Shown here one piece after another: positions 39,114 to 48,837 of a stretch of DNA of 64,000 bases. The position numbers and the translations under genes were made by a program. Origin of the DNA: an uncultured Sphingomonadaceae bacterium (lineage in GTDB: Bacteria > Pseudomonadota > Alphaproteobacteria > Sphingomonadales > Sphingomonadaceae); the NCBI GenBank assembly GCA_947499255.1, contig CANMNF010000001.1, positions 186,001-250,000 on the forward strand. The letters run 5' to 3'. How positions within the stretch are numbered: position 1 is the first letter of the stretch; each line of letters opens with the position of its first letter. Under the pieces are notes generated by a model that saw only the letters and a list, made by a program, of their open reading frames with translations, ran no database searches and was not told where the DNA came from.

Positions 39114-40193
39114 ATGAGCCTGCCGCGTATCGCCATTGATGCGATGGGCGGTGATGAAGGCGTGCGCGTGATGGTTTCAGGCGCGGCGCTTGCGCGCCGC
39201 CGTCATGAGCAGTTCAATTTCCTTCTCGTGGGTGATGAGACGCGGATTAAAGCCGCGCTCGATGACCATCCCAATATGCGACAAGCGTCCGAGATCCTCC
39301 ATTGTGAGGATGTCGTCGCTGGCGATGAAAAGCCCAGCCGTGCACTGCGCCGTGCCAAGACCACCAGCATGGGCCTTGCCATTAATGCTGTGAAAGCGGG
39401 CGATTGCGGCGCTGCGGTCAGCGGTGGCAATACCGGCGCGTTGATGGCGATGAGCAAGCTTGCCTTGCGCACCATGCCCGGCATTGATCGCCCGGCTTTG
39501 GCGGCGTTGCTGCCCACATTGGAAGAGCATGATGTGATCATGCTTGATCTGGGCGCCAACACCGATGCTGATGCCCGCAATCTGGTGCAATTTGCGATTA
39601 TGGGCGCGGAATATTCGCGCATTGCCACCGGCCTTGAAATGCCGCGTGTGCGCCTGCTCAATATCGGCACAGAAGATATCAAAGGCACCGAAGAAGTGCA
39701 GGAAGCCAGCCAGCGTTTGCGCGATGCAACAGGGCTTGCGCTGCGTTTCGAAGGCTTTGTTGAAGCGGACAAGATCAATCGCGGCGATGTGGATGTGGTG
39801 GTGACCGATGGGTTCTCAGGCAATATCGCATTGAAAGCGATTGAAGGCTCTGCCCGATTTGTGACCGATCTGTTGAAAACAGCTTTCCGCTCCTCAATTC
39901 GGTCTAAAGTCGGCTTTTTGATTTCGCGCCCGGCAACAGAATTGCTGCGCCATCATCTGGACCCCAACAATCACAATGGCGGCGTTTTCCTGGGGCTTAA
40001 TGGTGTGGTCGTAAAATCGCATGGCTCGGCCAATGATCACGGCGTGGCCAATGCTGTTGCGGTAACCGCACGGTTGCTGGAGGCGAATATTACCGAGCGT
40101 ATTGCGGCTGGCTTGGCAGAGCTGGGCGAAGATGCGTTGCGTGATAATGGTTCGGCCAAAAACGGCGCGACCGGGGAGGCAGATGCCAAGTGA
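39114..40193 (+). CDS. plsX: Phosphate acyltransferase PlsX
   Basis: 359-residue enzyme that turns acyl-ACP into acyl-phosphate for phospholipid synthesis. It begins [19 protein letters not shown], with [24 protein letters not shown] and [19 protein letters not shown], all signatures of PlsX. Located 26 bases after rpmF and overlapping fabH by four bases (GTGA). Cytosolic, membrane-associated. Confidence 0.98.
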   Translation: MSLPRIAIDAMGGDEGVRVMVSGAALARRRHEQFNFLLVGDETRIKAALDDHPNMRQASEILHCEDVVAGDEKPSRALRRAKTTSMGLAINAVKAGDCGAAVSGGNTGALMAMSKLALRTMPGIDRPALAALLPTLEEHDVIMLDLGANTDADARNLVQFAIMGAEYSRIATGLEMPRVRLLNIGTEDIKGTEEVQEASQRLRDATGLALRFEGFVEADKINRGDVDVVVTDGFSGNIALKAIEGSARFVTDLLKTAFRSSIRSKVGFLISRPATELLRHHLDPNNHNGGVFLGLNGVVVKSHGSANDHGVANAVAVTARLLEANITERIAAGLAELGEDALRDNGSAKNGATGEADAK

Positions 40194-41155
40194 TCCGTGC
40201 TGTGCTCAAAGGAACCGGCTCTTGCCTGCCGGCCAAAGTCGTCAGCAATGAAGAACTGTCGGCCAAAGTTGACACCAGCGATGAATGGATCCGTGAACGC
40301 ACCGGCATAACGCAGCGCTATATCGCCGATGACACGGAAACCACCGGCACCCTTGCAACAGGCGCCGCGCAGGCCGCGCTTGATGATGCAGGGTTCACGA
40401 TTGACGATATTGATCTGATTATTCTGGCCACCGCAACGCCAGATCACACCTTTCCCGCCACCGCCACCACGGTGCAACATGCGCTGGGCGGCAAAGGCTT
40501 TCCTGCTTTTGATGTGGCGGCGGTGTGTTCGGGCTTTCTTTATGCGCTGGGCACTGCGGATTCGATGCTGCGCACCGGGATGGCGAAATGCGCGCTGGTT
40601 ATCGGCTCAGAAACATTCAGCCGCATTCTCGATTGGGAAGATCGCGGCACGTGTGTCCTTTTCGGTGATGGAGCGGGCGCGGTCGTCATGGCGGCGGAGG
40701 ATGTCGCCGAAGATGGCCCCGGCATTTTGGCCACGCGCCTTCATGCCGATGGCGAACATCGCGAATTGCTGTGGGTCGATGGCGGTCCCTCCACTACCGG
40801 CACTGTGGGCCATTTGCAGATGAAGGGGCGCGAAGTTTTTCGCCACGCGGTTGTCAATCTGGCCGGCGTGCTGCGCGAAGTGCTTGAAGAATCGGGCACG
40901 GATGCCAGCGCGATTGACTGGATCGTCCCGCATCAGGCCAATCTGCGTATTCTGGATGCAACCGCACGCAAACTGGGTCTGCCGATGGACCGGGTTGTGG
41001 TGACTGTTGATCAACATGCGAACACGTCGGCTGCCTCTGTTCCGCTGGCCTTGGATGTCGCGCGGCGCGATGGGCGGATCAAACCCGGCGATCTCATCAT
41101 GCTCGAAGCGATGGGCGGCGGCTTTACCTGGGGCGCAAGCCTTTTGCGCGTTTGA
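40190..41155 (+). CDS. fabH: 3-oxoacyl-ACP synthase III (FabH)
   Basis: 321-residue condensing enzyme that starts fatty acid synthesis from acetyl-CoA and malonyl-ACP. The Cys-His-Asn triad is visible in [25 protein letters not shown] and [15 protein letters not shown]. The C-terminal [13 protein letters not shown] is normal. Starts at GTG 40190, overlapping the plsX stop by four bases, so translation is probably coupled. Confidence 0.98.
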   Translation: MIRAVLKGTGSCLPAKVVSNEELSAKVDTSDEWIRERTGITQRYIADDTETTGTLATGAAQAALDDAGFTIDDIDLIILATATPDHTFPATATTVQHALGGKGFPAFDVAAVCSGFLYALGTADSMLRTGMAKCALVIGSETFSRILDWEDRGTCVLFGDGAGAVVMAAEDVAEDGPGILATRLHADGEHRELLWVDGGPSTTGTVGHLQMKGREVFRHAVVNLAGVLREVLEESGTDASAIDWIVPHQANLRILDATARKLGLPMDRVVVTVDQHANTSAASVPLALDVARRDGRIKPGDLIMLEAMGGGFTWGASLLRV

Positions 41156-41263
41156 TACCAATGGTTGGAATTTTCCGACGGACAAAGCCTTGTAACACTT
41201 GCCAATTGGGCCGCATTTTGACATTGTCACGAATGGGTCGTGGAATAAAACAGGAGTGTTCAT

Positions 41264-41569
41264 ATGGATGCTATGCGTTCCGTCGGAACTCTAACCCGCG
41301 CCGACCTTGCCGAAACCATCAATCACAAAATGGGTTTCTCTCGTTCCGAAAGCCTCGACTTGGTGGAAGCTATTCTCGCCAAGATGTGCGATGCTATGAC
41401 CAGTGGCGAGAATGTAAAGATTTCCGGTTTTGGCAGCTTTGTCTTGCGTGACAAGAAAGAGCGTATTGGCCGCAATCCCAAAACGGGTATTGAAGTGCCG
41501 ATTACGCCGCGCCGGGTGATGACTTTCCGCGCCAGCCAAAAACTCAAGGAACGTGTCGCAGGAGACTAA
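41264..41569 (+). CDS. ihfA: Integration host factor subunit alpha
   Basis: 101-residue DNA-bending protein of the HU/IHF family: [40 protein letters not shown], and the DNA-contacting arm [18 protein letters not shown]. Position after fabH and before a MerR gene is the usual one. ACAGGAGTGTTCAT precedes the ATG. A partner IhfB is not in the window. Confidence 0.96.
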   Translation: MDAMRSVGTLTRADLAETINHKMGFSRSESLDLVEAILAKMCDAMTSGENVKISGFGSFVLRDKKERIGRNPKTGIEVPITPRRVMTFRASQKLKERVAGD

Positions 41570-41571
41570 CG

Positions 41572-41973
41572 ATGGACCAGGCTGATATCGCTACCGCATT
41601 TTCTGACGGGAAGGCGAATGATGCTATGCGCACCATCGGAGAAGTTTCCAAAGCTCTTGGTATCAAGCCGCATGTTTTGCGTTATTGGGAACAGCAGTTT
41701 CCGATGCTCAAACCTTTGAAACGCAGCGGTAATCGTCGGCTTTATCGGCCCGATGATGTTGCGCTGGTGGCTGAAATTGATCGGCTGATCCACAAGCAGG
41801 GCTATACGTTAAAAGGCGCGCGTGCTGCTTTGAAAAATGGTCAGGGTGAAGCGGTGACGGCTGCGGAAAATGCAGCAGGTGTTGCGGTGGATAGTGCCAA
41901 GACTGACACGCCCGATGTCTTGCCGCAATTGCGCGCTATTCGGGATCGGCTGGCCAACGCATTGGCGGCCTGA
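41572..41973 (+). CDS. MerR-family transcriptional regulator
   Basis: 133-residue protein with the winged helix-turn-helix RTIGEVSKALGIKPHVLRYWE and QFPMLKPLKRSGNRRLYRPDD, then a short helical tail. The C-terminal part (residues 85-133) has no cysteine cluster for metals. Starts two bases after ihfA. This MerR protein is a conserved neighbour of ihfA in alphaproteobacteria; its targets are not established. Confidence 0.93.
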   Translation: MDQADIATAFSDGKANDAMRTIGEVSKALGIKPHVLRYWEQQFPMLKPLKRSGNRRLYRPDDVALVAEIDRLIHKQGYTLKGARAALKNGQGEAVTAAENAAGVAVDSAKTDTPDVLPQLRAIRDRLANALAA

Positions 41974-41980
41974 CTACCGT

Positions 41981-42514
41981 TTAATATCCTGATTGCGGGC
42001 CCAATTCCGGATCCAAATCGCGAGGCCGCGCAAAATGTGTGAGCGTCCCGCAACCATGCGCCAGTTCATCCCAGCTCGCGATATTCAGATCGATCACAGC
42101 AAAAGCCGCTGTGGGAAATTTGGCCAGCAGCTCTGTGTAAAGCGGGCTGTCATCGGGCGATGCGGACAATTCCAGTGCCAAATCATGCAGGCCCGGATTA
42201 TGCGCTGCCAACAACACTGCATCGGCTTCGCCTGCATGTTCGACGATCAGTTTCAAAAGCGAGTCGCTATCGGCGAGATACGCGCGTTCTTCCCACACCA
42301 CCGGCACCTCAAGGCCGCTCGCCTCAATCGTGCGCTTCACCCGTTCAGCAGGGCTGGCCACCAGTTTTTGCCATTGTCCGCCATGGTCGCTGATATGTTC
42401 GCCCATCAATTGCGCGCCTTTGCGGCCACGATCATTCAGACCGCGATCGAAATCACGCAGGGACATATCATCCCAGTCCGATTTGGCATGTCTAAGAAGA
42501 CCGAGCCGCTTCAC
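41981..42514 (-). CDS. SixA-like histidine phosphatase
   Basis: 177-residue phosphohistidine phosphatase. The catalytic RHG-type motif is LLRHAKSDWDD, with the second histidine in LLAAHNPGLHDLALEL and arginine in SPAERVKRTIEA. E. coli SixA acts on phosphohistidine of nitrogen PTS proteins; here the target is not known. Overlaps the helicase gene by four bases and is convergent with merR (7-base gap). Confidence 0.9.
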   Translation of the reverse strand: MKRLGLLRHAKSDWDDMSLRDFDRGLNDRGRKGAQLMGEHISDHGGQWQKLVASPAERVKRTIEASGLEVPVVWEERAYLADSDSLLKLIVEHAGEADAVLLAAHNPGLHDLALELSASPDDSPLYTELLAKFPTAAFAVIDLNIASWDELAHGCGTLTHFARPRDLDPELGPQSGY

Positions 42515-45165
42515 TGCGCGAAATTTCCTTCCGTATCTGGATTCGCCGCCGCAGCGGGCTGTTCCCTAGAAACACCGCTGGCCACGCATTGTAAAGCCTC
42601 CTCCAGCGGCAATCGTACAATCTCCACCTGCGCAGGGAACGCTGTCAGCAGGCGCGATGGAAAAGCGGGTGACAATACAACGAAATGCCCGTGATCCTGC
42701 TTGGTCCGGATAAGCCGGCCAAACGCCTGTGCCAATCGCGCGCGAATGATCGCGTCATCATAGGTCGAGCCGCCTCCTGCCGCGCGCCGGGCGCGGTGCA
42801 GGATACTGGGCTTGGGCCAAGGCACTTGTTCCATCACCACGCAGCGCAGGGATTGGCCTGGCACATCCACACCATCGCGCAAAGCATCAGTGCCCAGCAA
42901 AGACGCGGCTGGATCATCGCGAAAAATATCCACCAGCGTGCCTGTATCAATCGGGTCCACATGCTGTGCGTAAAGCGGCAAACCGGTGCGCGCGAGACGA
43001 TCAGCGATGCGGCCATGCACGGCGCGCATCCGGCGGATCGCGGTGAACAGGCCCAGCACGCCGCCGCCCGATGCCTCGATAATGCGCGCGTAAGCTCCGG
43101 CAAGGCCAGCAAGATCGCCTTTTTTGACATCAGTGACGATTAAGACGCGGGCATTGTTGGCATAATCAAACGGGCTGGCAGCTTCGGCCAGATGGGGACG
43201 CGCTTCGATATAGGGCGCGCCTGACCGGGCAAGGGCGCTTTCCCAATCCACGCCTTCATCTTTGCGATCTGTCAAAGTGGCACTGGTCAGCATCACGCCA
43301 TGCGCACCTTCGAGAACGGTTTTGGCAAACGGCTTCATCGGATCGAGGAAATGGCGGTGCAGGCCGATATCGAATTCACGCGCATCATTGCGGTCCACTG
43401 CCAGCCAATCGACAAAATCCGGGTCCGCTGGTCCGCCAAGCCGCGTGAGCAGCGCTTCCCATGCGGTGAGTGTATCGATCCGCCAGCTTAGCGAATGGCG
43501 CGCACCGTCGATGCGCGCGCGCCCTTGACCATCGAGCCAGTCCGGGGGATCGGCCATCATCGCTTCCAGGCGCACGCCCAGTTTGATCAGCGGCTGACGG
43601 ATTGCGCTCAAAGCAGCGGCGGCATTTTGCGCATGTTCAATAAAAGCCCCGTCCAGCTGCGAAGCCTCTGTTTCAATGCCATAGCCTGCATCCTGTGCGC
43701 CGCTTTCATCGCGGGCATAGGTGAGATTGCGTGTGCTGGAGAGGAGCTGTTCAATAGCGCCATAAGGCTCGCTCTCGTTCAGGCGTTGCAGCCAGCCTTC
43801 GCCGGGCAATGCTGCCGCTGCTTCACCGGCTGCTTCAATCGCTTTGCCGCCTTGTTCATCATAGCTCGCGACATCGGCCAGCCTTGCGGCCAAACCGCGC
43901 CTGCGCCCTTTGGCTTTGCGTTCCGGGCCAAGGATCCAGCGGCGCATCTCAATCGCCTCTTGTCCGGTGAGCGCGGCGGCAAAAGTGCTGTCGGCGGCAT
44001 CAAAAACGTGATGGCCTTCATCAAAGATAATGCGGGTGGGGCGCTGCGCATGATCGCGGCCGCCAACTCCGCTCCGCGCGGCATTGATCATCACCAGCGC
44101 ATGATTGGCGATTACCAGATCCGCGCCCGCGCTGGCCCTTGTGGTGCGTTCGATGAAGCATTTTCGGAAATGCGGGCACCCGGCATAAACGCATTCGCCG
44201 CGCTGATCGGTCAGGCTGCGGATGGCGCGGCTGCGGAACAATGTGCCCAGCCAACCGGGCAAATCCCCGCCGATCATATCGCCATCTTGCGTATAGCTGG
44301 CCCAGCGCGCCACCAATTGCGCGAGCACCGCAGCGCGACCACCAAATCCGCCTTGCACCGCATCTTCCAAATTGAGCAGGCACAGATAATTCTCCCGCCC
44401 TTTGCGCACCACAACGGGCCGCGTGCCATCGCCGCGTTCTTCGGGCCAGGCGCGCCGCGCTTCGCCGCGCAATTGGCGTTGCAGGTTTTTGGTGTAAGTG
44501 CTGACCCAGATCGTGCCTTGCGATTGCTCAGCCCACACAGCAGCCGGCGCGAGATAACCCAGCGTTTTGCCAATCCCTGTGCCTGCTTGGGCGAGCAGCA
44601 TATGCGGATGATCGGCTTTGTCGCGGGGTGCAAAAATACGGCCAGCTTCGCGGGCATAATCGCGCTGCCCTGCGCGTTTCTCCGCGCCATCACCTGTCAG
44701 CTCATCCAGCCGCGCAGCGATTGCGCCATCCGTCAAAGTCACTTGCGCAGGTTGCGGGCGATCAGGTGCATCTTCCCATTCAGGCAGGCGGCTAAACAGC
44801 CAGCGCTCTGCCTTTTGGGGACGAGAAACATGTGCGCTGAGCACCGGCGCCCACGGCCAGCGCAGCTTGGTCAGCGATTGCAGGATGCTCCAGGCGCCTT
44901 CCCGCTCGGCCCAGTCTGTGCTTTCACATGTGGCCAGAAGTGCGCCCGCGGCGCGTTGCAAGAATGCCGGAACATCGCCATCTGTCGCAGGAGCTTCAAG
45001 TTCAAGCGCTTGAGCAAGTCCCTTCGCGGTGGGCACGCAAAATTGCGCCGGACGGACAAAAGCGAACAGCTCCAGCAAATCCAGGCCAGACAGATCAGGA
45101 TAGCCAAGCCGTGTCGCGATCAACGGTGCATTGCAGATCAGGTGCGGCGTATCAGCGGCGGCCAT
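42511..45165 (-). CDS. DinG/XPD-type ATP-dependent DNA helicase
   Basis: 884-residue superfamily 2 helicase. Walker A is in LAQAGTGIGKTLGYLAPA, the iron-sulphur cysteines lie in ECVYAGCPHFRKCF and upstream, the DEAH-type box is IIFDEGHHVFDAAD, and the C-terminal motifs include GLFTAIRRMRAVHG and ARLAQAFGRLIRTKQDHG. ATG 45165 is chosen since the domain starts soon after; the open frame extends to 45270. It probably unwinds forked or damaged DNA. The opposite strand carries a 602-codon open frame, judged a shadow. Confidence 0.93.
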   Translation of the reverse strand: MAAADTPHLICNAPLIATRLGYPDLSGLDLLELFAFVRPAQFCVPTAKGLAQALELEAPATDGDVPAFLQRAAGALLATCESTDWAEREGAWSILQSLTKLRWPWAPVLSAHVSRPQKAERWLFSRLPEWEDAPDRPQPAQVTLTDGAIAARLDELTGDGAEKRAGQRDYAREAGRIFAPRDKADHPHMLLAQAGTGIGKTLGYLAPAAVWAEQSQGTIWVSTYTKNLQRQLRGEARRAWPEERGDGTRPVVVRKGRENYLCLLNLEDAVQGGFGGRAAVLAQLVARWASYTQDGDMIGGDLPGWLGTLFRSRAIRSLTDQRGECVYAGCPHFRKCFIERTTRASAGADLVIANHALVMINAARSGVGGRDHAQRPTRIIFDEGHHVFDAADSTFAAALTGQEAIEMRRWILGPERKAKGRRRGLAARLADVASYDEQGGKAIEAAGEAAAALPGEGWLQRLNESEPYGAIEQLLSSTRNLTYARDESGAQDAGYGIETEASQLDGAFIEHAQNAAAALSAIRQPLIKLGVRLEAMMADPPDWLDGQGRARIDGARHSLSWRIDTLTAWEALLTRLGGPADPDFVDWLAVDRNDAREFDIGLHRHFLDPMKPFAKTVLEGAHGVMLTSATLTDRKDEGVDWESALARSGAPYIEARPHLAEAASPFDYANNARVLIVTDVKKGDLAGLAGAYARIIEASGGGVLGLFTAIRRMRAVHGRIADRLARTGLPLYAQHVDPIDTGTLVDIFRDDPAASLLGTDALRDGVDVPGQSLRCVVMEQVPWPKPSILHRARRAAGGGSTYDDAIIRARLAQAFGRLIRTKQDHGHFVVLSPAFPSRLLTAFPAQVEIVRLPLEEALQCVASGVSREQPAAAANPDTEGNFAQ

Positions 45166-45377
45166 TACCGCTTCGCCTTTGGGAATGCCCTGCGTTACCG
45201 CGTCTGTGGTACAGCTCCAGCTTCCAGCATGGCTGGCATGCAAAGCGGGCAAAGGAACAGGCGACACCATCGCGCCACTATCGGGTGTGGCGGGGCAAAG
45301 TAAATACGCGCCAGACAGCTGACCACAGGGCCTTGCCCATGATCAGCCATTTCACATGTGGTTTTGGCGCGTGTTTT

Positions 45378-46250
45378 TTATCCTGCATCCTTCGTTGTTT
45401 CCTGCACAATCTTGAGCGGTTCTGGAAACAGCGTGGTTTGAATGGGGAAGGGGATATCAATGCCCGCTTCATCAAGGCCCTTTTTAATCGCCTTGATCGC
45501 TTCACTTTTGGTTTGGCGAAGATCGCGCGCGGCAGATTGTGCGTACCACTGCACAAGGAAATCAATCGAGCTGCCGCCAAACGATTGAGCATAAACGATC
45601 ACAGGCTTGTCTTTGACGATAGCCTCAACGGTGTCCATCGCTTCGCTGATGACGCGCTGTGCGAGTTCAAGATCGGTATCGTAACTGACGCCAACGACGA
45701 GATCATTGCGGCGCACTTCATCATCGGTGAGGATTTGCACCGGATTTTTGAACAGCATGGCATTGGGGATCAATGTCAGTTCGTTGGAAAGCTGACGCAC
45801 ATAGGTTTCACGCAAAGTAATCCGTTCAACCTTGCCCATGATCCCTTCAACTTCGATCAGATCGCCAATGCGCATCTTTTCGCGCAGCATGATGAGCACA
45901 CCGGCGAGGAAGTTTTCAAAAATATCCTGAAACGCAAAACCAATCGCAACAGCGCCGATCCCCAGACCCGCAATAACGCCGCCCGGCGTAAATCCGGGGA
46001 AGACAATAGCGGCCACGACCAGCAGTCCGATGATCCAGATCACCAGCTTGATCAAAGTTTCGACCAATTGCTGAAGGCTTGCGCGCATGTCTGTTTTGCC
46101 GATCAGCTTGTCCGCCAATCGCGTTGCCGACTTGGCGACAAGCCAGGTGAGAAACAGAAGAACGATTGCGATCACAAGCTGCGGGATCATAGCAACAAAG
46201 GTGCGACCAAAGCTTTCCAACTGGTCGGTAATAATCTCAATGTAATTCAC
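45378..46250 (-). CDS. MscS-type mechanosensitive ion channel
   Basis: 290-residue inner-membrane channel with three N-terminal helices. The pore-lining region is GGVIAGLGIGAVAIGFAFQD followed by IFENFLAGVLIM, then the beta domain IGDLIEVEGIMGKVERI with LRETYVRQLSNELTLIPN. GTG 46250 with GGGGAATTTT before it is chosen; the open frame upstream runs under the lysS promoter region. Protects against hypo-osmotic shock. Divergent from lysS. Confidence 0.92.
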   Translation of the reverse strand: MNYIEIITDQLESFGRTFVAMIPQLVIAIVLLFLTWLVAKSATRLADKLIGKTDMRASLQQLVETLIKLVIWIIGLLVVAAIVFPGFTPGGVIAGLGIGAVAIGFAFQDIFENFLAGVLIMLREKMRIGDLIEVEGIMGKVERITLRETYVRQLSNELTLIPNAMLFKNPVQILTDDEVRRNDLVVGVSYDTDLELAQRVISEAMDTVEAIVKDKPVIVYAQSFGGSSIDFLVQWYAQSAARDLRQTKSEAIKAIKKGLDEAGIDIPFPIQTTLFPEPLKIVQETTKDAG

Positions 46251-46374
46251 AAAATTCCCCGCATTCCTGCTTTTGCATGACCTACGCCGCAAATAGGCCG
46301 GTGGTTCCAAGATGGCTCGGCGTTCATACCTTCGCGCTTGCACAAATGCCCGCTTTGCGCAAAAGCCCAGCGCC

Positions 46375-48000
46375 ATGTTTGATGCTGCATTGATTGACGC
46401 TGCCCGTAACTCCAAGGCCTGGCCTTTTCAGGAGGCGCAGCGGCTTGCCAAACGCTTTCGTGGGCGGGACGGGCAGACCGGCAAACCTGGTGGAGAGCCA
46501 GTTGTGTTCGAAACAGGCTATGGCCCATCGGGCCTGCCGCATATCGGCACTTTCCAAGAAGTGTTGCGCACAACCTTGGTGCGCAAAGCGTATGAGATTG
46601 TCGCTGCATCGGATGACGGCACACCAGCGCCAACCCGCCTGATCGCGTTTTCCGATGACATGGACGGCCTGCGCAAAGTGCCTGACAATCTGCCCAATCA
46701 AGCGCTGCTGACGGAAAATCTCGGCAAGCCGCTAAGCCGCATCCCCGATCCATTTGAAAAGTTTGCAAGCTTTGCACATCACAACAATGCGATGCTGTGC
46801 GATTTTCTTGATCGGTTCGGTTTTGAATATGAATTTGTGGCCGCCAGTGATCGTTACAATTCCGGCGCGTTTGATGATGCGCTGGCCAATGTGCTCACCA
46901 ATTTTGATGCGATTATGGGCGTCATGCTGCCAACTTTGCGCGAAGAACGGCGCAAGACATACTCGCCCGTCCTGCCGATCAGCCCGACAAGCGGAATTGT
47001 TCTGCAAGTCCCCGTCGAAGTGCTTGACCCTGCAACGGGCATGATTGCCTTTGAAGATGATGGCGAGCGGATCGAACAAAGCGTGTTCGGCGGTCAGGCC
47101 AAGCTGCAATGGAAAGTCGATTGGGCCATGCGCTGGTATGCGCTGGGCGTGGATTATGAAATGTGCGGCAAGGATCTGACCGACAGCGTCACGCAATCGG
47201 GCAAAATTGTGAAGGCTTTGGGCGGGCGCAGGCCCGAAGGCATGATTGTCGAGATGTTCCTCGATGCCAATGGTGAGAAGATTTCCAAGTCCAAAGGCAA
47301 TGGTCTGACGATTGAGGAATGGCTGACCTATGGCAGCGAAGAGAGCCTTGGCCATTATATCTACGCCAATCCGAAAAGCGCCAAGCAGCTGCATGTTGGC
47401 GTGATCCCGCGCGCAGTGGACGAATATTGGCAATTCCGCGCCGCGATCCCTTCGCAACCGGTGGAAAAGCAGCTGGGCAATCCTGCATGGCATTTGCTGC
47501 GCGCAAGCGGCCCTGCCGATGGCGCAGGTGATAGCCTGCCTGTGACCTATGGCCTGTTGCTCAATCTGGTGGGCGTTTTGGGCGAGGGTGCCACGCGGGA
47601 GCAGGTGTGGTCGTATCTTGGCAATTACATTGAAGACGCATCGCCCAAGGCCAATACCGATCTTGATGTATTGGTGGACCGGGCGCTGGCCTATAATCGC
47701 GATTTTGTGGCGCCCACGCTTAACCGGCGCGCGCCCGAAGCGAATGAAGCGGCGGCTTTGCGCGATCTTGATGAAGCTTTGTCAGCGCTTGATGCCGACA
47801 CTGCGGCAGAAGATATTCAAACGCTGGTTTACGAGATCGGCAAGAACGAAACGCACGGGTTTGAAAAGCTTCGCGATTGGTTCCAAGCGCTTTACGAAAC
47901 GCTGCTGGGCACATCACAAGGGCCGCGCATGGGCAGCTTTATCTCGCTTTATGGTATTGAAAACAGCCGTAAACTGATTGCAGAAGCGCTCACGCGTTAA
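46375..48000 (+). CDS. lysS: Lysyl-tRNA synthetase, class I
   Basis: 541-residue class I LysRS, the archaeal-type enzyme found in alphaproteobacteria in place of class II LysS (also called lysK). The HIGH-type motif is GYGPSGLPHIGTFQEV and the KMSKS-type loop is NGEKISKSKGNGLTIEEW. ATG 46375 (MFDAALIDAARNS) is used; the earlier in-frame codon at 46312 extends into the promoter. Convergent with the oxygenase gene, overlapping its end by four bases. Confidence 0.96.
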   Translation: MFDAALIDAARNSKAWPFQEAQRLAKRFRGRDGQTGKPGGEPVVFETGYGPSGLPHIGTFQEVLRTTLVRKAYEIVAASDDGTPAPTRLIAFSDDMDGLRKVPDNLPNQALLTENLGKPLSRIPDPFEKFASFAHHNNAMLCDFLDRFGFEYEFVAASDRYNSGAFDDALANVLTNFDAIMGVMLPTLREERRKTYSPVLPISPTSGIVLQVPVEVLDPATGMIAFEDDGERIEQSVFGGQAKLQWKVDWAMRWYALGVDYEMCGKDLTDSVTQSGKIVKALGGRRPEGMIVEMFLDANGEKISKSKGNGLTIEEWLTYGSEESLGHYIYANPKSAKQLHVGVIPRAVDEYWQFRAAIPSQPVEKQLGNPAWHLLRASGPADGAGDSLPVTYGLLLNLVGVLGEGATREQVWSYLGNYIEDASPKANTDLDVLVDRALAYNRDFVAPTLNRRAPEANEAAALRDLDEALSALDADTAAEDIQTLVYEIGKNETHGFEKLRDWFQALYETLLGTSQGPRMGSFISLYGIENSRKLIAEALTR

Positions 48001-48677
48001 GTCCACTTCTTGGTGCGATACCATTTGGTGATGATGTATTTCTCACCAGATATCACCGGGCGTCCGGCATGGATTGTTTTGGAATTGGTTTGCCCATTGG
48101 GCAGCGCGTTGTTCCACACCACCAGCACACCCGGCTTTGGCTCCAAAGCGATTTCCAGATCAACGAAATCGGTTGTGCCGCCGGCCTCCACCTGATTGAG
48201 GAAGACCATCGCGGTAAAACTGCGCTGGCCTCCACGGTTCATCTCCAGATCCCAGTAATTTGTGCCGGGGTGGAACCAGTCATGATGCGGCTGAAACTCT
48301 TGGCCGGGCATATAACGCTGGCCTTGAATGGTCTCCCCAAAGCTGGGATCAATGCCGAGCAGATCGTCGATCCTGCGGCTGATTTTCTTCACGAAAGGAT
48401 CATGCGGATCGACATCGCCCGAATAGCTGGTGCGATAGCCTTCGGAATAATCCATATCGAACACGACGCTTGGCTTGGCCGATGCGTCAATCAGTTCGCG
48501 CATTTTGGCGCATTCGTCCGGCGTCATGAAATCACCGATGGCGAACAGCTCAACCTCTTCGCTGGGCACTTTGTAAACTTGCGGGTTGGTTGCTACACGT
48601 TCGCGCACCTGGCGGCCCATGCGCATCAATCCGGCCTGATCAGCGTTTTCAGGGAACTTGCTTTTCGTCTCGCTCAT
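47997..48677 (-). CDS. Prolyl 4-hydroxylase-like 2OG-Fe(II) oxygenase
   Basis: 226-residue oxygenase. Iron ligands are in PHHDWFHPG (HxD) and KTIHAGRPV (distal His), and the 2-oxoglutarate lysine is likely in GEKYIITKWY. The sequence GQRYMPGQEFQPHHD and FLNQVEAGGTTDF match the P4Hc family. ATG 48677 (MSETKSKF) is preferred; 48686 is possible. It hydroxylates an unknown target using 2-oxoglutarate and oxygen. Confidence 0.88.
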   Translation of the reverse strand: MSETKSKFPENADQAGLMRMGRQVRERVATNPQVYKVPSEEVELFAIGDFMTPDECAKMRELIDASAKPSVVFDMDYSEGYRTSYSGDVDPHDPFVKKISRRIDDLLGIDPSFGETIQGQRYMPGQEFQPHHDWFHPGTNYWDLEMNRGGQRSFTAMVFLNQVEAGGTTDFVDLEIALEPKPGVLVVWNNALPNGQTNSKTIHAGRPVISGEKYIITKWYRTKKWT

Positions 48678-48746
48678 AATGTTCATGTTTAGGCAGGCTG
48701 ATACCGCCACGGCAAGCCCGAAACGCAAATCCGCTCACCCATGCAA

Positions 48747-48779
48747 AGCCCCCCGCCACAACAGGGGAGGCGGGGGGCT
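48747..48779 (-). terminator. Rho-independent terminator
   Basis: Perfect 11-base stem AGCCCCCCGCC / GGCGGGGGGCT with an 11-base loop, followed on the minus strand by TTTG. It lies 58 bases after the end of the arginine-rich gene read in the same direction. Confidence 0.75.
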
Positions 48780-48837
48780 CGCAGTGCCGGTCACTCGCAC
48801 CGGCATAGTTGGGTTTGGTTGGCGCTAAAACGCGCTC

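Noticed and set aside
43495-45303. 602-codon plus-strand open frame opposite the DinG-type helicase
   Set aside because: It mirrors a gene with clear helicase motifs, its translation shows no domain, and it is rich in Ala, Arg, His, Cys as antisense frames in GC-rich genes are.
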